From: Sphingomonas oryzagri
Lineage (GTDB): Bacteria > Pseudomonadota > Alphaproteobacteria > Sphingomonadales > Sphingomonadaceae
DNA length: 64,000 nt
NCBI RefSeq assembly: GCF_029906645.1
Contig: NZ_JARYGZ010000001.1
Span: forward strand, 2,414,084 to 2,478,083
Direction of reading: 5' to 3'
Part shown: in pieces, positions 45,631-54,090 of the stretch
Numbering within the stretch: position 1 is the stretch's first letter
Layout of the letters: every line of letters starts with the position of its first letter
Position numbers and translations under genes: made by a program
Notes under the pieces: generated by a model
Seen by the model: only the letters and a program-made list of their open reading frames with translations
What the model was told of the DNA's origin: nothing
Databases searched by the model: none

Positions 45631-46518
45631 TCAGCCGCTCGTGGAATTTTGCCCCTCCCGCTCACGGCGGGATGATGTCTGACCGGAAGATGTTAACGCT
45701 GCAAGAGTCCCATAATAGTCCAGCGTCAGACCGGCCTGAGCGCGCGCTGAATCGTTAAAGGGCGGCTTCACGATGTCGCGAAACTGTCGCGAAATCAGCG
45801 ATTGCCAGCGTTCGGCCGGAGGTTGCCCATCGTTCGCGCAACAGAATTCAAACCATCGCGTGCCCACCGCGACATGCCGGATCTCGTCGGTGTAGATGCG
45901 CGTCAGGATGCGCGCGGAGCGCGCGTCGCCCGCCGCCTCGAAGCGGGCGACCGTCATCGGCGTGACGTCCAGCCCGCGTGCTTCCAGCGCCATCGGCACC
46001 ACCGCGAGCCGCGCGGTGAGATCGTCGCGGGTCTTGCCCGCCGCTTCCCACAGGCCGGCATGGGCCGGCAGCGCGCCATAATGCGAACCGAGCGCCCTCA
46101 GCCGCCGGTCGAGCAATACGAAATGCATCGCCTCGTCCGCACCGACGCCCAGCCACCCATCGACGAACTCGCGCGGCATCGCCGCGCCGAACCGCCCCGC
46201 GCAGTCGAAGGCAAGATCGATCGCGACATATTCGATGTGCGCCAGCGCATGCAGCATGGCGAGACGCGAGCGCTCGGACCCGGCGCGTCCGCGCTTGGGC
46301 ATCCGGTTGGGTGGCAGCAGTTCGGGCTGATCCGGGCGGGGCGGATCATCCGGCATGACGACATCGAAGCGATGGTCCAGCCCGCTTTGCCGCCAGCGAC
46401 GCGCGACGGCTCGCGCCGCGAACGCCTTCTCGATCGGATCGGTGGTAAGCAGGACGGCGCGGCAGGCCTCCGCGATCGAGCGCGCCGCCGCCGCTCCGGC
46501 CCGTCCCGCCGCGATCAC
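45631..46518 (-). CDS. DUF455 ferritin-like protein
   Basis: A 295-residue protein of the DUF455 family. Iron-type Glu/His pairs occur in HALAHIEYVAIDLAFD, DEAMHFVLLDRRL and YTDEIRHVAVGTRWF, as in ferritin-like di-iron proteins. The GTG start overlaps the bcp stop (GTGA). A role in metal binding or tRNA modification has been suggested for distant relatives. The function is unknown. Confidence 0.82.
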   Translation of the reverse strand: MIAAGRAGAAAARSIAEACRAVLLTTDPIEKAFAARAVARRWRQSGLDHRFDVVMPDDPPRPDQPELLPPNRMPKRGRAGSERSRLAMLHALAHIEYVAIDLAFDCAGRFGAAMPREFVDGWLGVGADEAMHFVLLDRRLRALGSHYGALPAHAGLWEAAGKTRDDLTARLAVVPMALEARGLDVTPMTVARFEAAGDARSARILTRIYTDEIRHVAVGTRWFEFCCANDGQPPAERWQSLISRQFRDIVKPPFNDSARAQAGLTLDYYGTLAALTSSGQTSSRREREGQNSTSG

Positions 46519-46994
46519 GCGCGCGCCAGCGCCTCGGCCTCGGCGAGCACCGCCCCGGCATGGCCCGGCACCTTCACCTTGCGCCAGATCTTCGCGATCC
46601 TTCCCTCGGCATCGATCAGGAAGGTGGCCCGATCGATGCCCATATATTTGCGGCCGTAGAGGCTCTTCTCGATCCACGTGCCGAACGCCTCGCACACCGA
46701 CCCATCCTCATCGGACGCCAGCGCGACGGTCAGGTTGTGCTTGGCGGCGAACTTCACATGTTTGGCGGGCGGATCCTTGGACACGCCGAGCACGGCGACG
46801 CCCGCGCCGTCGAACGCCGCCTTGAGGTGCGAGAAATCCTGCGCTTCGCGCGTGCAGCCAGAGGTGTCGTCCTTCGGGTAGAAATAGAGGACGAGCGGGC
46901 GCCCGCGCATCTGCGATAGCGTGAGCGCGCCACCTTCGGGCGTGGTCAGCGTGACGTCGGGCGCCATGTCGCCGGGATTGAGCTGTGCCATCAT
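46515..46994 (-). CDS. bcp: thioredoxin-dependent peroxiredoxin (Bcp type)
   Basis: A 159-residue peroxiredoxin: VLYFYPKDDTSGCTREAQDF holds the peroxidatic Cys, with no second Cys at the +5 position of atypical Bcp. It reduces hydroperoxides with thioredoxin. The ATG overlaps the glnE stop (ATGA) and its end overlaps the DUF455 start, so glnE-bcp-DUF455 are one unit. Confidence 0.93.
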   Translation of the reverse strand: MMAQLNPGDMAPDVTLTTPEGGALTLSQMRGRPLVLYFYPKDDTSGCTREAQDFSHLKAAFDGAGVAVLGVSKDPPAKHVKFAAKHNLTVALASDEDGSVCEAFGTWIEKSLYGRKYMGIDRATFLIDAEGRIAKIWRKVKVPGHAGAVLAEAEALARA

Positions 46995-49696
46995 GCCTCT
47001 CCTGCCAGGTTGCCCGCCTGCGCGACGATCGCGCCCCAGGCTTGCCGCACGCTCTGCCGCGCTGCGTCGAGCGCCGCAAGCAGTGCCGGCCAATCGGGAA
47101 CGCCGCGGGCGCGCACCAGCGCATCCCGCGCGGCCGGACTCGGCTCCTGGGCATCGGGGCTGATCAACCGCAGCGTCACCAGCAAGCGCGCGAGGAGTTC
47201 GTAGGCGGGGCGCAGTGTATCCGGCAGCAGGCCCGCTTCGCAGAGGCGCCCGATCGCCACGCGCAGGCGCGGATCGAAGCCGGTGCGGTGAACAAGCTGG
47301 GTGACGTGGATCACGAACTCCAGATCGACCAGCCCGCCGTCCATCAGCTTGACGTCGAGCGGCCCCGCCGGCGGTTTGTGGCGCGCCATGTCGCCGCGCA
47401 TCTTCACGGCGTCGGCGAGAAGCGACGCTTCGTCGCGCTCCCGGCCAAGCGTTCCGTCGATGATCGACTGGAGCGCCGTCCGCGCCTCCCCCGATCCGTA
47501 GACGGGGCGCGCGCGGGCGAGCGCCATATGCTCCCACGTCCAGGCGCCCTCGCGCTGGTAGCGGGCGAAACTGTCGAGGCTGACCGCGAGCAGCCCCTGC
47601 GTGCCCGATGGGCGCAGCCGCGTGTCCACCTCGTAGAGCGGCCCGGCGGCGGTCGGCACCGAGAGCGCGGCGGTGACGCGCTGGGCGAGGCGATTGAAAT
47701 ACTGGGTCGCGCCGAGCGGCTTCGGTCCGTCCGATTCGGCGAGATGATCGCCGGTGAAGAGATAGACGAGATCGAGGTCGGAGGCATGGGTCAGCGCCGC
47801 CCCGCCGAAGCGGCCGAGCGCGAGGATCAGCAGCTCGCCGCCGGGGATGCGGCCATGCGCCCTCTCGAACTCCGCCACCGTCGCGTCCGTCAGCGCGACC
47901 AGCGCGCCTTCCGCGATCCGCGAATAGCCCGCCGCCACCTCCAGCGGATCGGACACCGCCGAGACGATCTGCACCCCCTCGGCAAAACGCAGCTCGTTGA
48001 CGTCGCGCCGCACCCGATCGAGCAGCGCCTGATAATCCTCGCCACCGGCTCCGGCGAAGCGGCGGGTCAGCGTCCCGACATCCGGTGGCGATGCCAATGC
48101 GCTGGCGTCGATCAGGCCGTCGATCAGTTCGGGGCGGCGGCCGAGCATCTCGGCGAGCGTCGGGGCGAGGCTCAGCACGTCGCCGACGAGGTGGGCGAGC
48201 TGCGGCCGCGCCTCCAGCAGGCGGAACAGGTTGATCGCGCTGGGCAGGCGCGAAAGCATCGCATCGAAGCGGTTGAGCGCGGTCGCCGGATCGGGCGCGC
48301 GGCCGAGCGCTGCCACGAGTGGCGGCAGCACCGCCTCCAGCGCCTGCTGCGCGGCGGGCGAACGCAGCGCCCGGATACCGCCGCCGCGCCACCCGGCGAT
48401 GCGCTGCGCCGCCGTCCCCGCATCGGTGAAGCCGGCCGCCGCGAGCGCCAGTTCGAGCGGCTCGTCCTCGCGCGGCAAGGCGCCGTCCTCAGGCGGATCG
48501 AGGCTGTCGTAAAGCGCGCCCACCCGTTCGACATGCGGGCGCAGCGCATCGAGCAACGCCGCGCCGTCCTCGCGCGCATCGAGACGCGCCACGTTGTCCA
48601 GCGCTGCGGAGTCACGCGGCAGACTGTGGGTCTGCTGATCCTCGACCATCTGGAGGCGATGCTCGACCGTTCGATAGAGGCGATACGCCTCTGACAATGC
48701 GGCAACATCGTCCGCGCCGACCAGCCCCGCCGCGCCGAGCGCTGCGAGCGCATCCAGCGTCGCGGGGGCGCGGAGCGACGGATCGCGGCCGCCATGGATC
48801 AACTGGTGGATCTGCGCGAAGAATTCGACCTCGCGGATGCCACCCCGCCCGCGCTTGAGATCATAACCGGGGCCGAAGCGCTGGCCGGCCTCATAATGGT
48901 TGCGGATGCGCCGGGTGAGCGCGCGGATTTCGCCGAGCGCGCCGAAATCGAGCGAACGGCGCCACACGAACGGGCGGATCGCGGAGAGGAATTCCTGTCC
49001 CAGCGCGATGTCGCCCGCCGCCGACCGCGCCCGAATGAAGGCGGCGCGCTCCCAAGGCAGCGCGCTCGATTCGTAATAGCTGATCGCCGCCGATACCGGG
49101 ATGGCGAGCGGCGTCGCTTCCGGAGAGGGGCGGAGGCGCAGATCGATACGGAAGACGTAGCCGTCGCCCGTTCCCTGCATGATTTCCACCACGCGCCGCG
49201 CAATGCGCACGGCCGCCTCCACCGGCTCCTCGCTGGCGCGGCGCGGCAGCGTTGCGGGATCGAAGAGCAGGATCGGATCGATGTCCGACGAATAATTGAG
49301 CTCGCCGCTGCCATGCTTGCCAAGTGCGAGTGCTACAAAACCGCGCGGTTCCGCATCCGGTGTTCGCTCGCGGATCGCCGCCTCGATCGCACGATCCAGC
49401 GCGCGGTCGGCGAAACGGCTGAGGTGGCCGGTCACCTCCTCCAGCGTCAGTGCGCCGGCAAGATCGCCGACCGCCAGCGCCAGCGCCAAGCGCCTCTTTT
49501 CCCTGCGCAATCGTGACGCGACCGGATCGCCGGAGGCATCCGAAAACCCGCACAGATCGAGCGCTCTGGTGCAATCGCCCTGTTCCAGCGCGGCCGCGAC
49601 ATCCGGCTCGCGCCCGGCGAGGCGGCGCAGATAGGGCGCATGGGCCAGCGCCCGCTCCAGCGCCGATCGCACCTGTGTGGCATTCGCGCCGCTCAT
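46991..49696 (-). CDS. glnE: bifunctional glutamine synthetase adenylyltransferase/adenylyl-removing enzyme
   Basis: About 901 residues that add and remove AMP on glutamine synthetase. Two nucleotidyltransferase domains: the N-terminal one has GSGELNYSSDIDPILLF, the C-terminal one GGAALTHASDLDLVYLF, each with the metal DxD pair. The linkers are helical, as in the family. The start could be 49726; MSGANATQVRSAL at 49696 is preferred. It is divergent from a small gene. Confidence 0.95.
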   Translation of the reverse strand: MSGANATQVRSALERALAHAPYLRRLAGREPDVAAALEQGDCTRALDLCGFSDASGDPVASRLRREKRRLALALAVGDLAGALTLEEVTGHLSRFADRALDRAIEAAIRERTPDAEPRGFVALALGKHGSGELNYSSDIDPILLFDPATLPRRASEEPVEAAVRIARRVVEIMQGTGDGYVFRIDLRLRPSPEATPLAIPVSAAISYYESSALPWERAAFIRARSAAGDIALGQEFLSAIRPFVWRRSLDFGALGEIRALTRRIRNHYEAGQRFGPGYDLKRGRGGIREVEFFAQIHQLIHGGRDPSLRAPATLDALAALGAAGLVGADDVAALSEAYRLYRTVEHRLQMVEDQQTHSLPRDSAALDNVARLDAREDGAALLDALRPHVERVGALYDSLDPPEDGALPREDEPLELALAAAGFTDAGTAAQRIAGWRGGGIRALRSPAAQQALEAVLPPLVAALGRAPDPATALNRFDAMLSRLPSAINLFRLLEARPQLAHLVGDVLSLAPTLAEMLGRRPELIDGLIDASALASPPDVGTLTRRFAGAGGEDYQALLDRVRRDVNELRFAEGVQIVSAVSDPLEVAAGYSRIAEGALVALTDATVAEFERAHGRIPGGELLILALGRFGGAALTHASDLDLVYLFTGDHLAESDGPKPLGATQYFNRLAQRVTAALSVPTAAGPLYEVDTRLRPSGTQGLLAVSLDSFARYQREGAWTWEHMALARARPVYGSGEARTALQSIIDGTLGRERDEASLLADAVKMRGDMARHKPPAGPLDVKLMDGGLVDLEFVIHVTQLVHRTGFDPRLRVAIGRLCEAGLLPDTLRPAYELLARLLVTLRLISPDAQEPSPAARDALVRARGVPDWPALLAALDAARQSVRQAWGAIVAQAGNLAGEA

Positions 49697-49785
49697 GCCT
49701 GCGGGTTGCCGATCAACTTGATCCAACGCAACCCCCGGAACAGTCCGGCGTTGTTGACTTCATGGTCACGCAGGGCTGGAAATCG

Positions 49786-49938
49786 ATGACAGAGACGGAA
49801 CGTCGTTCGGGCGGCCGGATACGCATCGTGTCCGATCCGATCGAGCATCAAGGCGTGCGCAATGCGCTGCGCGACAGCTTCGATTGCGGCAAGGATATGC
49901 CTGCGGAGTTCGAGCAGCTGCTGAACAAGATCCGGTAA
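49786..49938 (+). CDS. small conserved-looking protein next to the stress locus
   Basis: A 50-residue soluble protein, MTETERRSGGRIRIVSDPIE and onward, ending in PAEFEQLLNKIR. The C-terminal PxEFxxLL pattern is slightly like NepR, but the HALRxxY helix is missing, so I do not call it NepR. The start could be 49762 (58 residues). It is divergent from glnE and convergent with ecfG across a strong terminator. Function unknown. Confidence 0.5.
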   Translation: MTETERRSGGRIRIVSDPIEHQGVRNALRDSFDCGKDMPAEFEQLLNKIR

Positions 49939-49955
49939 ATCGCATCGCGCGCGTT

Positions 49956-49990
49956 GAAACCCGCCCCGGCACTGGCCGGAGCGGGGTTTC
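49956..49990. terminator. bidirectional terminator
   Basis: GAAACCCGCCCCGGC and GCCGGAGCGGGGTTTC pair with one bulge around ACTG. The A and T ends make it work both ways, for the small gene (plus) and ecfG (minus). Confidence 0.8.
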
Positions 49991-49991
49991 G

Positions 49992-50759
49992 TCACTTGTG
50001 CTCCAGCGCGTCCTTCGACAGGTCGTCCACCTGATCCATGATCGTCTGCAGCGCGGTGGTGTTCGGATCGGTCTCGTGCGTACGGCGCGACGGCAGCTTG
50101 CCTTCGTTCAGCAGTGCTTCCAGCGCGACGCGACCACGCGCGACACGGCTCTTGATCGTACCGACCGCGCAGCCGCAGATCTCGGCCGCTTCCTCATAGG
50201 CGAAGCCGCCCGCGCCGACCAGGATCAGCGCCTCGCGCTGCGGCTGCGGCAAATGGAGCAACGCGCGCTGCATGTCGCCCAGCTCGACGTGGCGATCCTG
50301 CGACGCCGGCGCCGCCAGCAGCTTGGACGCCGTGATCTCGTCCCACTCGCCCTTGAAGCGCGCGCGGCGCATCTGGCTGAGGAACAGGTTGCGCAGGATG
50401 ATGAAGGTCCAGGCGCGCATGTTGGTGCCGGCCTGGAAGCGCTGGCGCGCCGCCCAGGCCTTCAGCAGCGTTTCCTGCACCAGATCGTCGGCGAGGTCGC
50501 GATTGCCCGAAAGCGAACGGCCGAAGGCGCGCAGGTGCGGAATGACCTGCGCCAGCTGTTCCTTGAATTCGTTGTCGGGCAATGGCGTATGGACGGGGGT
50601 TTCCACCGTCTCTGCGCCGTCGTCCTCATCCTCCGCGCGGGGCGGACCGTCATTCGTCATCGCTGCCCCAAGCTCCGTGCCACTGCCAACAGTGTCGTCC
50701 TCTTCCGAGACATAGGGCGCCCGATCGGCAGGCGCCACCCTTGCATTGTAATATTCCAT
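49992..50759 (-). CDS. ecfG: general stress sigma factor EcfG
   Basis: A 255-residue ECF sigma factor of the EcfG group. An unusual acidic N-terminal extension (about 1-65) precedes region 2 (FKEQLAQVIPHLRAFGRSLS, DLADDLVQETLLKAW) and region 4 (REALILVGAGGFAYEEAAEI, CAVGTIKSRVARGR). It directs the alphaproteobacterial general stress regulon and is held by NepR. The ATG is two bases after the stop of the small membrane gene, without a clear Shine-Dalgarno, so coupling is likely; an inner ATG at 50660 is the alternative. An EcfG promoter precedes the operon. Confidence 0.92.
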   Translation of the reverse strand: MEYYNARVAPADRAPYVSEEDDTVGSGTELGAAMTNDGPPRAEDEDDGAETVETPVHTPLPDNEFKEQLAQVIPHLRAFGRSLSGNRDLADDLVQETLLKAWAARQRFQAGTNMRAWTFIILRNLFLSQMRRARFKGEWDEITASKLLAAPASQDRHVELGDMQRALLHLPQPQREALILVGAGGFAYEEAAEICGCAVGTIKSRVARGRVALEALLNEGKLPSRRTHETDPNTTALQTIMDQVDDLSKDALEHK

Positions 50760-50760
50760 A

Positions 50761-50898
50761 TTATCGATTGATAATCAGGAGGATGGATAGGATCACAACG
50801 ATCGCAACAAGTGAGACAGCCAGCACGTAGCGCATCGCGCCGACCTTCTTGCCGGCGCTTGCTTCCGTTTCCGAAAGGTGCGGTTCGCCCTGTGCCAT
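50761..50898 (-). CDS. small single-pass membrane protein upstream of ecfG
   Basis: A 45-residue protein, MAQGEPHLSETEASAGKKVG and then one hydrophobic segment (about 22-43) ending IINR. GGGAGAG sits before the ATG. Its TAA is one base from the ecfG ATG, so it is probably the cotranslated first gene of the ecfG operon. No family recognised. Confidence 0.7.
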   Translation of the reverse strand: MAQGEPHLSETEASAGKKVGAMRYVLAVSLVAIVVILSILLIINR

Positions 50899-50927
50899 CG
50901 GCCCTCTCCCGATCGTTACGTCATGCC

Positions 50928-50953
50928 AACGTCGAGCGAGGGCCAGAGGTTCC
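50928..50953 (-). promoter_or_regulatory. EcfG promoter of the ecfG operon
   Basis: On the minus strand, GGAAC (50953-50949), 17 bases, then CGTT (50931-50928): exact consensus. The start codon of the small membrane gene lies about 30 bases downstream. It predicts autoregulation of ecfG. Confidence 0.8.
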
Positions 50954-50968
50954 TTCGTGCGGTTCCGA

Positions 50969-51766
50969 TCAGGCGGGAACCGTCGTGCTGTCGAAGAACA
51001 AAGCCTGCGCAATCGCCGCCTTCACGGTCGAGCGCTGGAACGGCTTGGTGATCAGGAAGGTCGGCTCCGGCCGCTCGCCGGTCAGCAGGCGCTCGGGAAA
51101 GGCGGTGATGAAGATCACCGGCACCTCGAACTGGGCGAGGATGTCCTTCACCGCATCGATGCCGGAGCTGTCATCGGCGAGCTGGATGTCGGCCAGCACA
51201 AGGCCTGGACGACGCGCCATCGCCTGCGCCACCGCCTCGTCGCGGGTCACCGCCACACCGGTCACGCCATGGCCCAGATCGCGCACGATCGTCTCGAGAT
51301 CCATCGCGATGATCGGCTCGTCCTCGATGATCAACACCTCGGCATGGGTCTGCCGCTCGATCTCGGCGAGCGCCTCACCGACCAGCGCCTCGACCTCGGG
51401 CGCGTCGACGCCGATCAGATAGGCCGCGTCCTCGTTGGTGAAGCCCTCCATCGCGGTCAGCAGCAGCGCCTGGCGTGAGCGTGGCGTGATCCGCGCGAGG
51501 CGTGCCTGGGCGATCACTTCCGGCTGGGTACCGTCCTGCCCGCCATCGACGCCGGTCTCGACATTGGCCGAGCCCCAGATGGCCTGGAAGGTCTTGTAGA
51601 GGCCGAGCCGCGGATCGACGTCGCGCGGGAAATCCTCCGGCGCGGCGACGATCGCCTCCAGCGTGGCGCGGACATAAGCGTCGCCCTGCTTCTGGGTTCC
51701 GGTAAGCGCGCGGGCGTAGCGGCGGACGAACGGCAGATGCGGCGCCAATTCCTGACCAAGCGACAT
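50969..51766 (-). CDS. phyR: PhyR anti-anti-sigma response regulator
   Basis: A 265-residue protein with a sigma-like N-terminal part (1-125: LPFVRRYARALTGTQKQGDAYV ... SRQALLLTAMEGF) and a C-terminal receiver. The receiver has the acidic pair in IIEDEP, phospho-Asp D193 (LADIQLADD), the Thr/Phe in FITAFPE and K241 in LITKPF. When phosphorylated it binds NepR and frees EcfG. The start at 51766 gives the family length. Same strand as ecfG, 70 bases before the small membrane gene; divergent from nepR. Confidence 0.95.
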   Translation of the reverse strand: MSLGQELAPHLPFVRRYARALTGTQKQGDAYVRATLEAIVAAPEDFPRDVDPRLGLYKTFQAIWGSANVETGVDGGQDGTQPEVIAQARLARITPRSRQALLLTAMEGFTNEDAAYLIGVDAPEVEALVGEALAEIERQTHAEVLIIEDEPIIAMDLETIVRDLGHGVTGVAVTRDEAVAQAMARRPGLVLADIQLADDSSGIDAVKDILAQFEVPVIFITAFPERLLTGERPEPTFLITKPFQRSTVKAAIAQALFFDSTTVPA

Positions 51767-51876
51767 GATCGTTTCAAACTCCTGTGTGCAGCCCATATTG
51801 GCCCGAGGCAGAAGCCGCTGTCGAGTGCGCCCTCCCCCGGACGATCGCCCCCTTGAACGAAACGATCATCGAAGGT

Positions 51877-51901
51877 GGAACCATCCTGCGACTTTTTTGT
51901 T
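51877..51901 (+). promoter_or_regulatory. EcfG-type promoter candidate for nepR
   Basis: GGAAC (51877-51881) is followed after 16 bases by TGTT, one mismatch from CGTT. It faces nepR-phyP with a leader of about 135 bases. Confidence 0.55.
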
Positions 51902-52041
51902 TCCACGGCCACGCGAGGATTTTATCGCAGGTGATGCGAACGCCGAAACAATCGGCCTCGCGAGCCGTTTGGTGAGTGGTTTGGTATTCGGGATTCGCGT
52001 TCGGTGATTATGGTTTCATCATCGACAGGGGACGGGGCAGA

Positions 52042-52218
52042 TTGGCGTTGAGCGACGGTAACAAGAGCAAGCGCAGCGCCAAGGGGTCGTCGCAATCCGG
52101 CGCGGACGGCAAAGGCGCCGACCGTGACGTCGGCCATGCCCTGCGCTCGGTCTATTCCAAGACGGTGAGCGAGGAGATTCCATCGGAGCTGCTCGATCTG
52201 CTGGGCAAGCTCAGCTAG
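52042..52218 (+). CDS. nepR: NepR anti-sigma factor
   Basis: A 58-residue protein. The basic, Ser/Lys/Gly-rich N-terminus leads to the NepR helices (VGHALRSVYSKTVSEEIPSE and LLDLLGKLS). NepR binds EcfG and blocks it until PhyR-P takes it away. The start is TTG at 52042 with GGGG before it; TTG at 52048 is the alternative. It is followed after four bases by the kinase-like gene. Confidence 0.9.
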   Translation: MALSDGNKSKRSAKGSSQSGADGKGADRDVGHALRSVYSKTVSEEIPSELLDLLGKLS

Positions 52219-52222
52219 AGGC

Positions 52223-53797
52223 GTGCCGCCCGAGACAGCCTTGCATCCCACGCCGTCACCATCGCCAGCCGTGCGGCTGTTCGCGCGCCTGTCGACCAGC
52301 CTGAAGATCCTGATCGTACTCAGCCTGGCGCTGCTGCCGCTGGGCATGATCGCCTCGCTCGCCTCGCTGGAAACCGCGTCGGCCAACCGCACGAACCGCG
52401 AAGCCGCCGCGCGTCTGCTCGCTACCGACAGCGCCGAGCGCTTCAACCTGATGGTCGATCGCACGGCGGGCATTCTCCATGGCGCCCAGCGCGAGGGCGC
52501 GACAGGATGCCTCCATGCATCCGGCACGATCGGTGGCGGAACGGCGGTGGCGCTGTTCGACGCCTTCGGCAAGCCGCTCTGCGCGACCGGGAAAATGCCC
52601 GTCATCCTGCCGAGCCGCCCGAATACAGTAACGCCGATCGTCACCATCGCGCCGGACGGCCAATCGCTCCGCCTGATCACGAGCACGATGGAATTGCCAG
52701 GCTTCGCGGTTGCGGTACTGCCGCGCAATTTCGTGACCGCCGCGACGCATCCGCACGCGCTCGACGGCAGCTATTCGCTCCACGCCAGCGACGATGCCGG
52801 CCACGTGCTGACGATGGCGACGATCGAGTCGATGCCCATCGGGCGCGAAACGCTGGCCGCGCAGCCGGTCGCGAGCAACCAGCTGCGCATTACGATGTCG
52901 GTGGCCAGCCCCCCGCTCAGTGCCAACGAGATACTGCTCACCCTGCTGCCGATCCTCATGTGGGTGGCGGGCGCCGCGATCGGCTGGTTGGTCGTCGATC
53001 GCCTGATCCTGCGACCGCTCGAATCGATGCAGGAGGCGATCGACACCTATCGCCTGACCGGTCGCTTCGTGCCGCCGCCGCTCACCACGCCCGCCTTCGA
53101 GATCCGCACGCTGGGCCGCGCCTTCCAGCTCGCGGCGCAGACCATCACCCGCCACGAGGCGGATCTGGAGGACGGCCTCGCCCGCCAGACCCGCCTGACG
53201 CGGGAGGTGCACCATCGCGTGAAGAACAACCTGCAGGTGGTCGCAAGCCTGCTCAATATCCACGCCCGAGGCGCTCCCACACCCGAGGCAGCCGACGCCT
53301 ACGCCACCATCCAGCGCCGCGTCGATGCACTCGCTCTTGTCCATCGCAGCCATTATGCGGAGCTGGAGGTCAATCACGGCATCGCGTTGCGTCCGCTGAT
53401 CGGCGAGATCGCGGCGAACCTGCGCGGATCGCTGCAATCCGGCATCAAACCGCCGGCGATCACGCTGCAGATCGGCCTCTTCCACGCCAATCAGGATGTC
53501 GCGGTGTCGGTCGCCTTCCTGCTCGTCGAGGTGATCGAGACGGCGATGACGCGTCTGCCCGGCACCAGCATCGCGATCACGCTGGAGGCGGTGCCGGAAA
53601 AACCCGATCGCGCCCGCCTTGCGGTTCGCTCTCCGGCGCTCGATCGCGACGTTGCGCCCATCGATTCGCAGTTCGAGCTGTTCGAGCGCGTGATCGGCGG
53701 CCTCTCGCGCCAGCTCCGCGCGCCGCTGGAGCGCGACGACGCGCAGGGACTGGTTGCCATCGAAATCAGCGTGATGACCGAACCCACCGGGGCTTGA
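52223..53797 (+). CDS. phyP: PhyP-like membrane histidine kinase/phosphatase with degenerate ATPase
   Basis: A 524-residue protein with two membrane segments (about 27-47 and 237-258), a periplasmic sensor (about 50-235), a HAMP-like part and a HisKA_2 helix with HHRVKNNLQVV (H331). The ATPase domain is poor: where the N-box Asn should be (about 427-443) it reads AFLLVEVIETAMTRL, and the Gly-rich lid is missing. PhyP of Sphingomonas Fr1 is such a protein and acts as a PhyR phosphatase. GTG start, four bases after nepR. Confidence 0.85.
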   Translation: MPPETALHPTPSPSPAVRLFARLSTSLKILIVLSLALLPLGMIASLASLETASANRTNREAAARLLATDSAERFNLMVDRTAGILHGAQREGATGCLHASGTIGGGTAVALFDAFGKPLCATGKMPVILPSRPNTVTPIVTIAPDGQSLRLITSTMELPGFAVAVLPRNFVTAATHPHALDGSYSLHASDDAGHVLTMATIESMPIGRETLAAQPVASNQLRITMSVASPPLSANEILLTLLPILMWVAGAAIGWLVVDRLILRPLESMQEAIDTYRLTGRFVPPPLTTPAFEIRTLGRAFQLAAQTITRHEADLEDGLARQTRLTREVHHRVKNNLQVVASLLNIHARGAPTPEAADAYATIQRRVDALALVHRSHYAELEVNHGIALRPLIGEIAANLRGSLQSGIKPPAITLQIGLFHANQDVAVSVAFLLVEVIETAMTRLPGTSIAITLEAVPEKPDRARLAVRSPALDRDVAPIDSQFELFERVIGGLSRQLRAPLERDDAQGLVAIEISVMTEPTGA

Positions 53798-53799
53798 CA

Positions 53800-53830
53800 C
53801 GGCCCGGCTCGGCAAGCGGCCAAAAATTTT
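53800..53830 (+). terminator. weak terminator after phyP
   Basis: GGCC-CG-GCT and AGC-GGCC can pair around CGGCA, followed by AAAAATTTT. It would separate the phyP transcript from the small RNA unit downstream. Confidence 0.4.
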
Positions 53831-53841
53831 CGCATCGGCCC

Positions 53842-53866
53842 GGAACCAGCCTCGTCCCGGCCCGTT
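53842..53866 (+). promoter_or_regulatory. perfect EcfG promoter
   Basis: GGAAC (53842-53846), 16 bases, CGTT (53863-53866): exact EcfG consensus. Expected transcript start about 53872-53874, right at the first hairpin of the proposed small RNA. A weaker match (GGAAC-N16-CATT, 54019-54043) lies further downstream before the entericidin gene. Confidence 0.85.
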
Positions 53867-53872
53867 TTACAC

Positions 53873-53975
53873 CCCGGATAGCGACCTTTTGCCCCCCCGC
53901 TCTCGCTATCCAGAACAAAACTGGGCCCGGCCGCTCCATCACCCCCCCGATGGCGCGACCGGGTCCAAAATTTTT
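53873..53975 (+). ncRNA. GsrN-like general-stress small RNA (candidate)
   Basis: A structured stretch of about 100 bases with no credible protein. Hairpin 1: GGATAGCGA (53876-53884) pairs perfectly with TCGCTATCC (53903-53911), and its loop contains seven C (53892-53898). Hairpin 2: GGGCCCGG (53923-53930) pairs with CCGGGTCC (53959-53966), enclosing CGC-CCATC and GATGG-GCG; the apical loop is A plus seven C (53941-53948). AAAATTTTT follows (53967-53975). Two C7 loops facing out and an EcfG promoter at the correct distance recall GsrN, the sigma-T-controlled sRNA of Caulobacter whose C-rich loop binds mRNA leaders and which is often near ecfG. Alternative: a structured leader of the entericidin mRNA. 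Confidence 0.65.
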
Positions 53976-54090
53976 CGGGGCATATCGGTCACACCCACCG
54001 CGTTCCCGAAAGCCTTGCGGAACCATTGTTTCGGGGGCGCATTGTCTCTGGCGCGGCGGCTGTTACGCCGTCTGGAAAGGGAGATTTCCA

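Noticed and set aside
46985-48694. 569-codon frame opposite glnE
   Set aside because: Antisense shadow of glnE without recognisable domains.
49737-49761. GGAAC before the small gene at 49786 as an EcfG promoter
   Set aside because: At the required spacing the -10 reads CTTC, two mismatches from CGTT.
49786-49938. Small protein as a second NepR
   Set aside because: It lacks the NepR helix with ALRxxY; the true NepR is at 52042-52218.
54019-54043. Second EcfG promoter right before entericidin copy 3
   Set aside because: GGAAC is present, but the -10 is CATT; kept only as a weak possibility.
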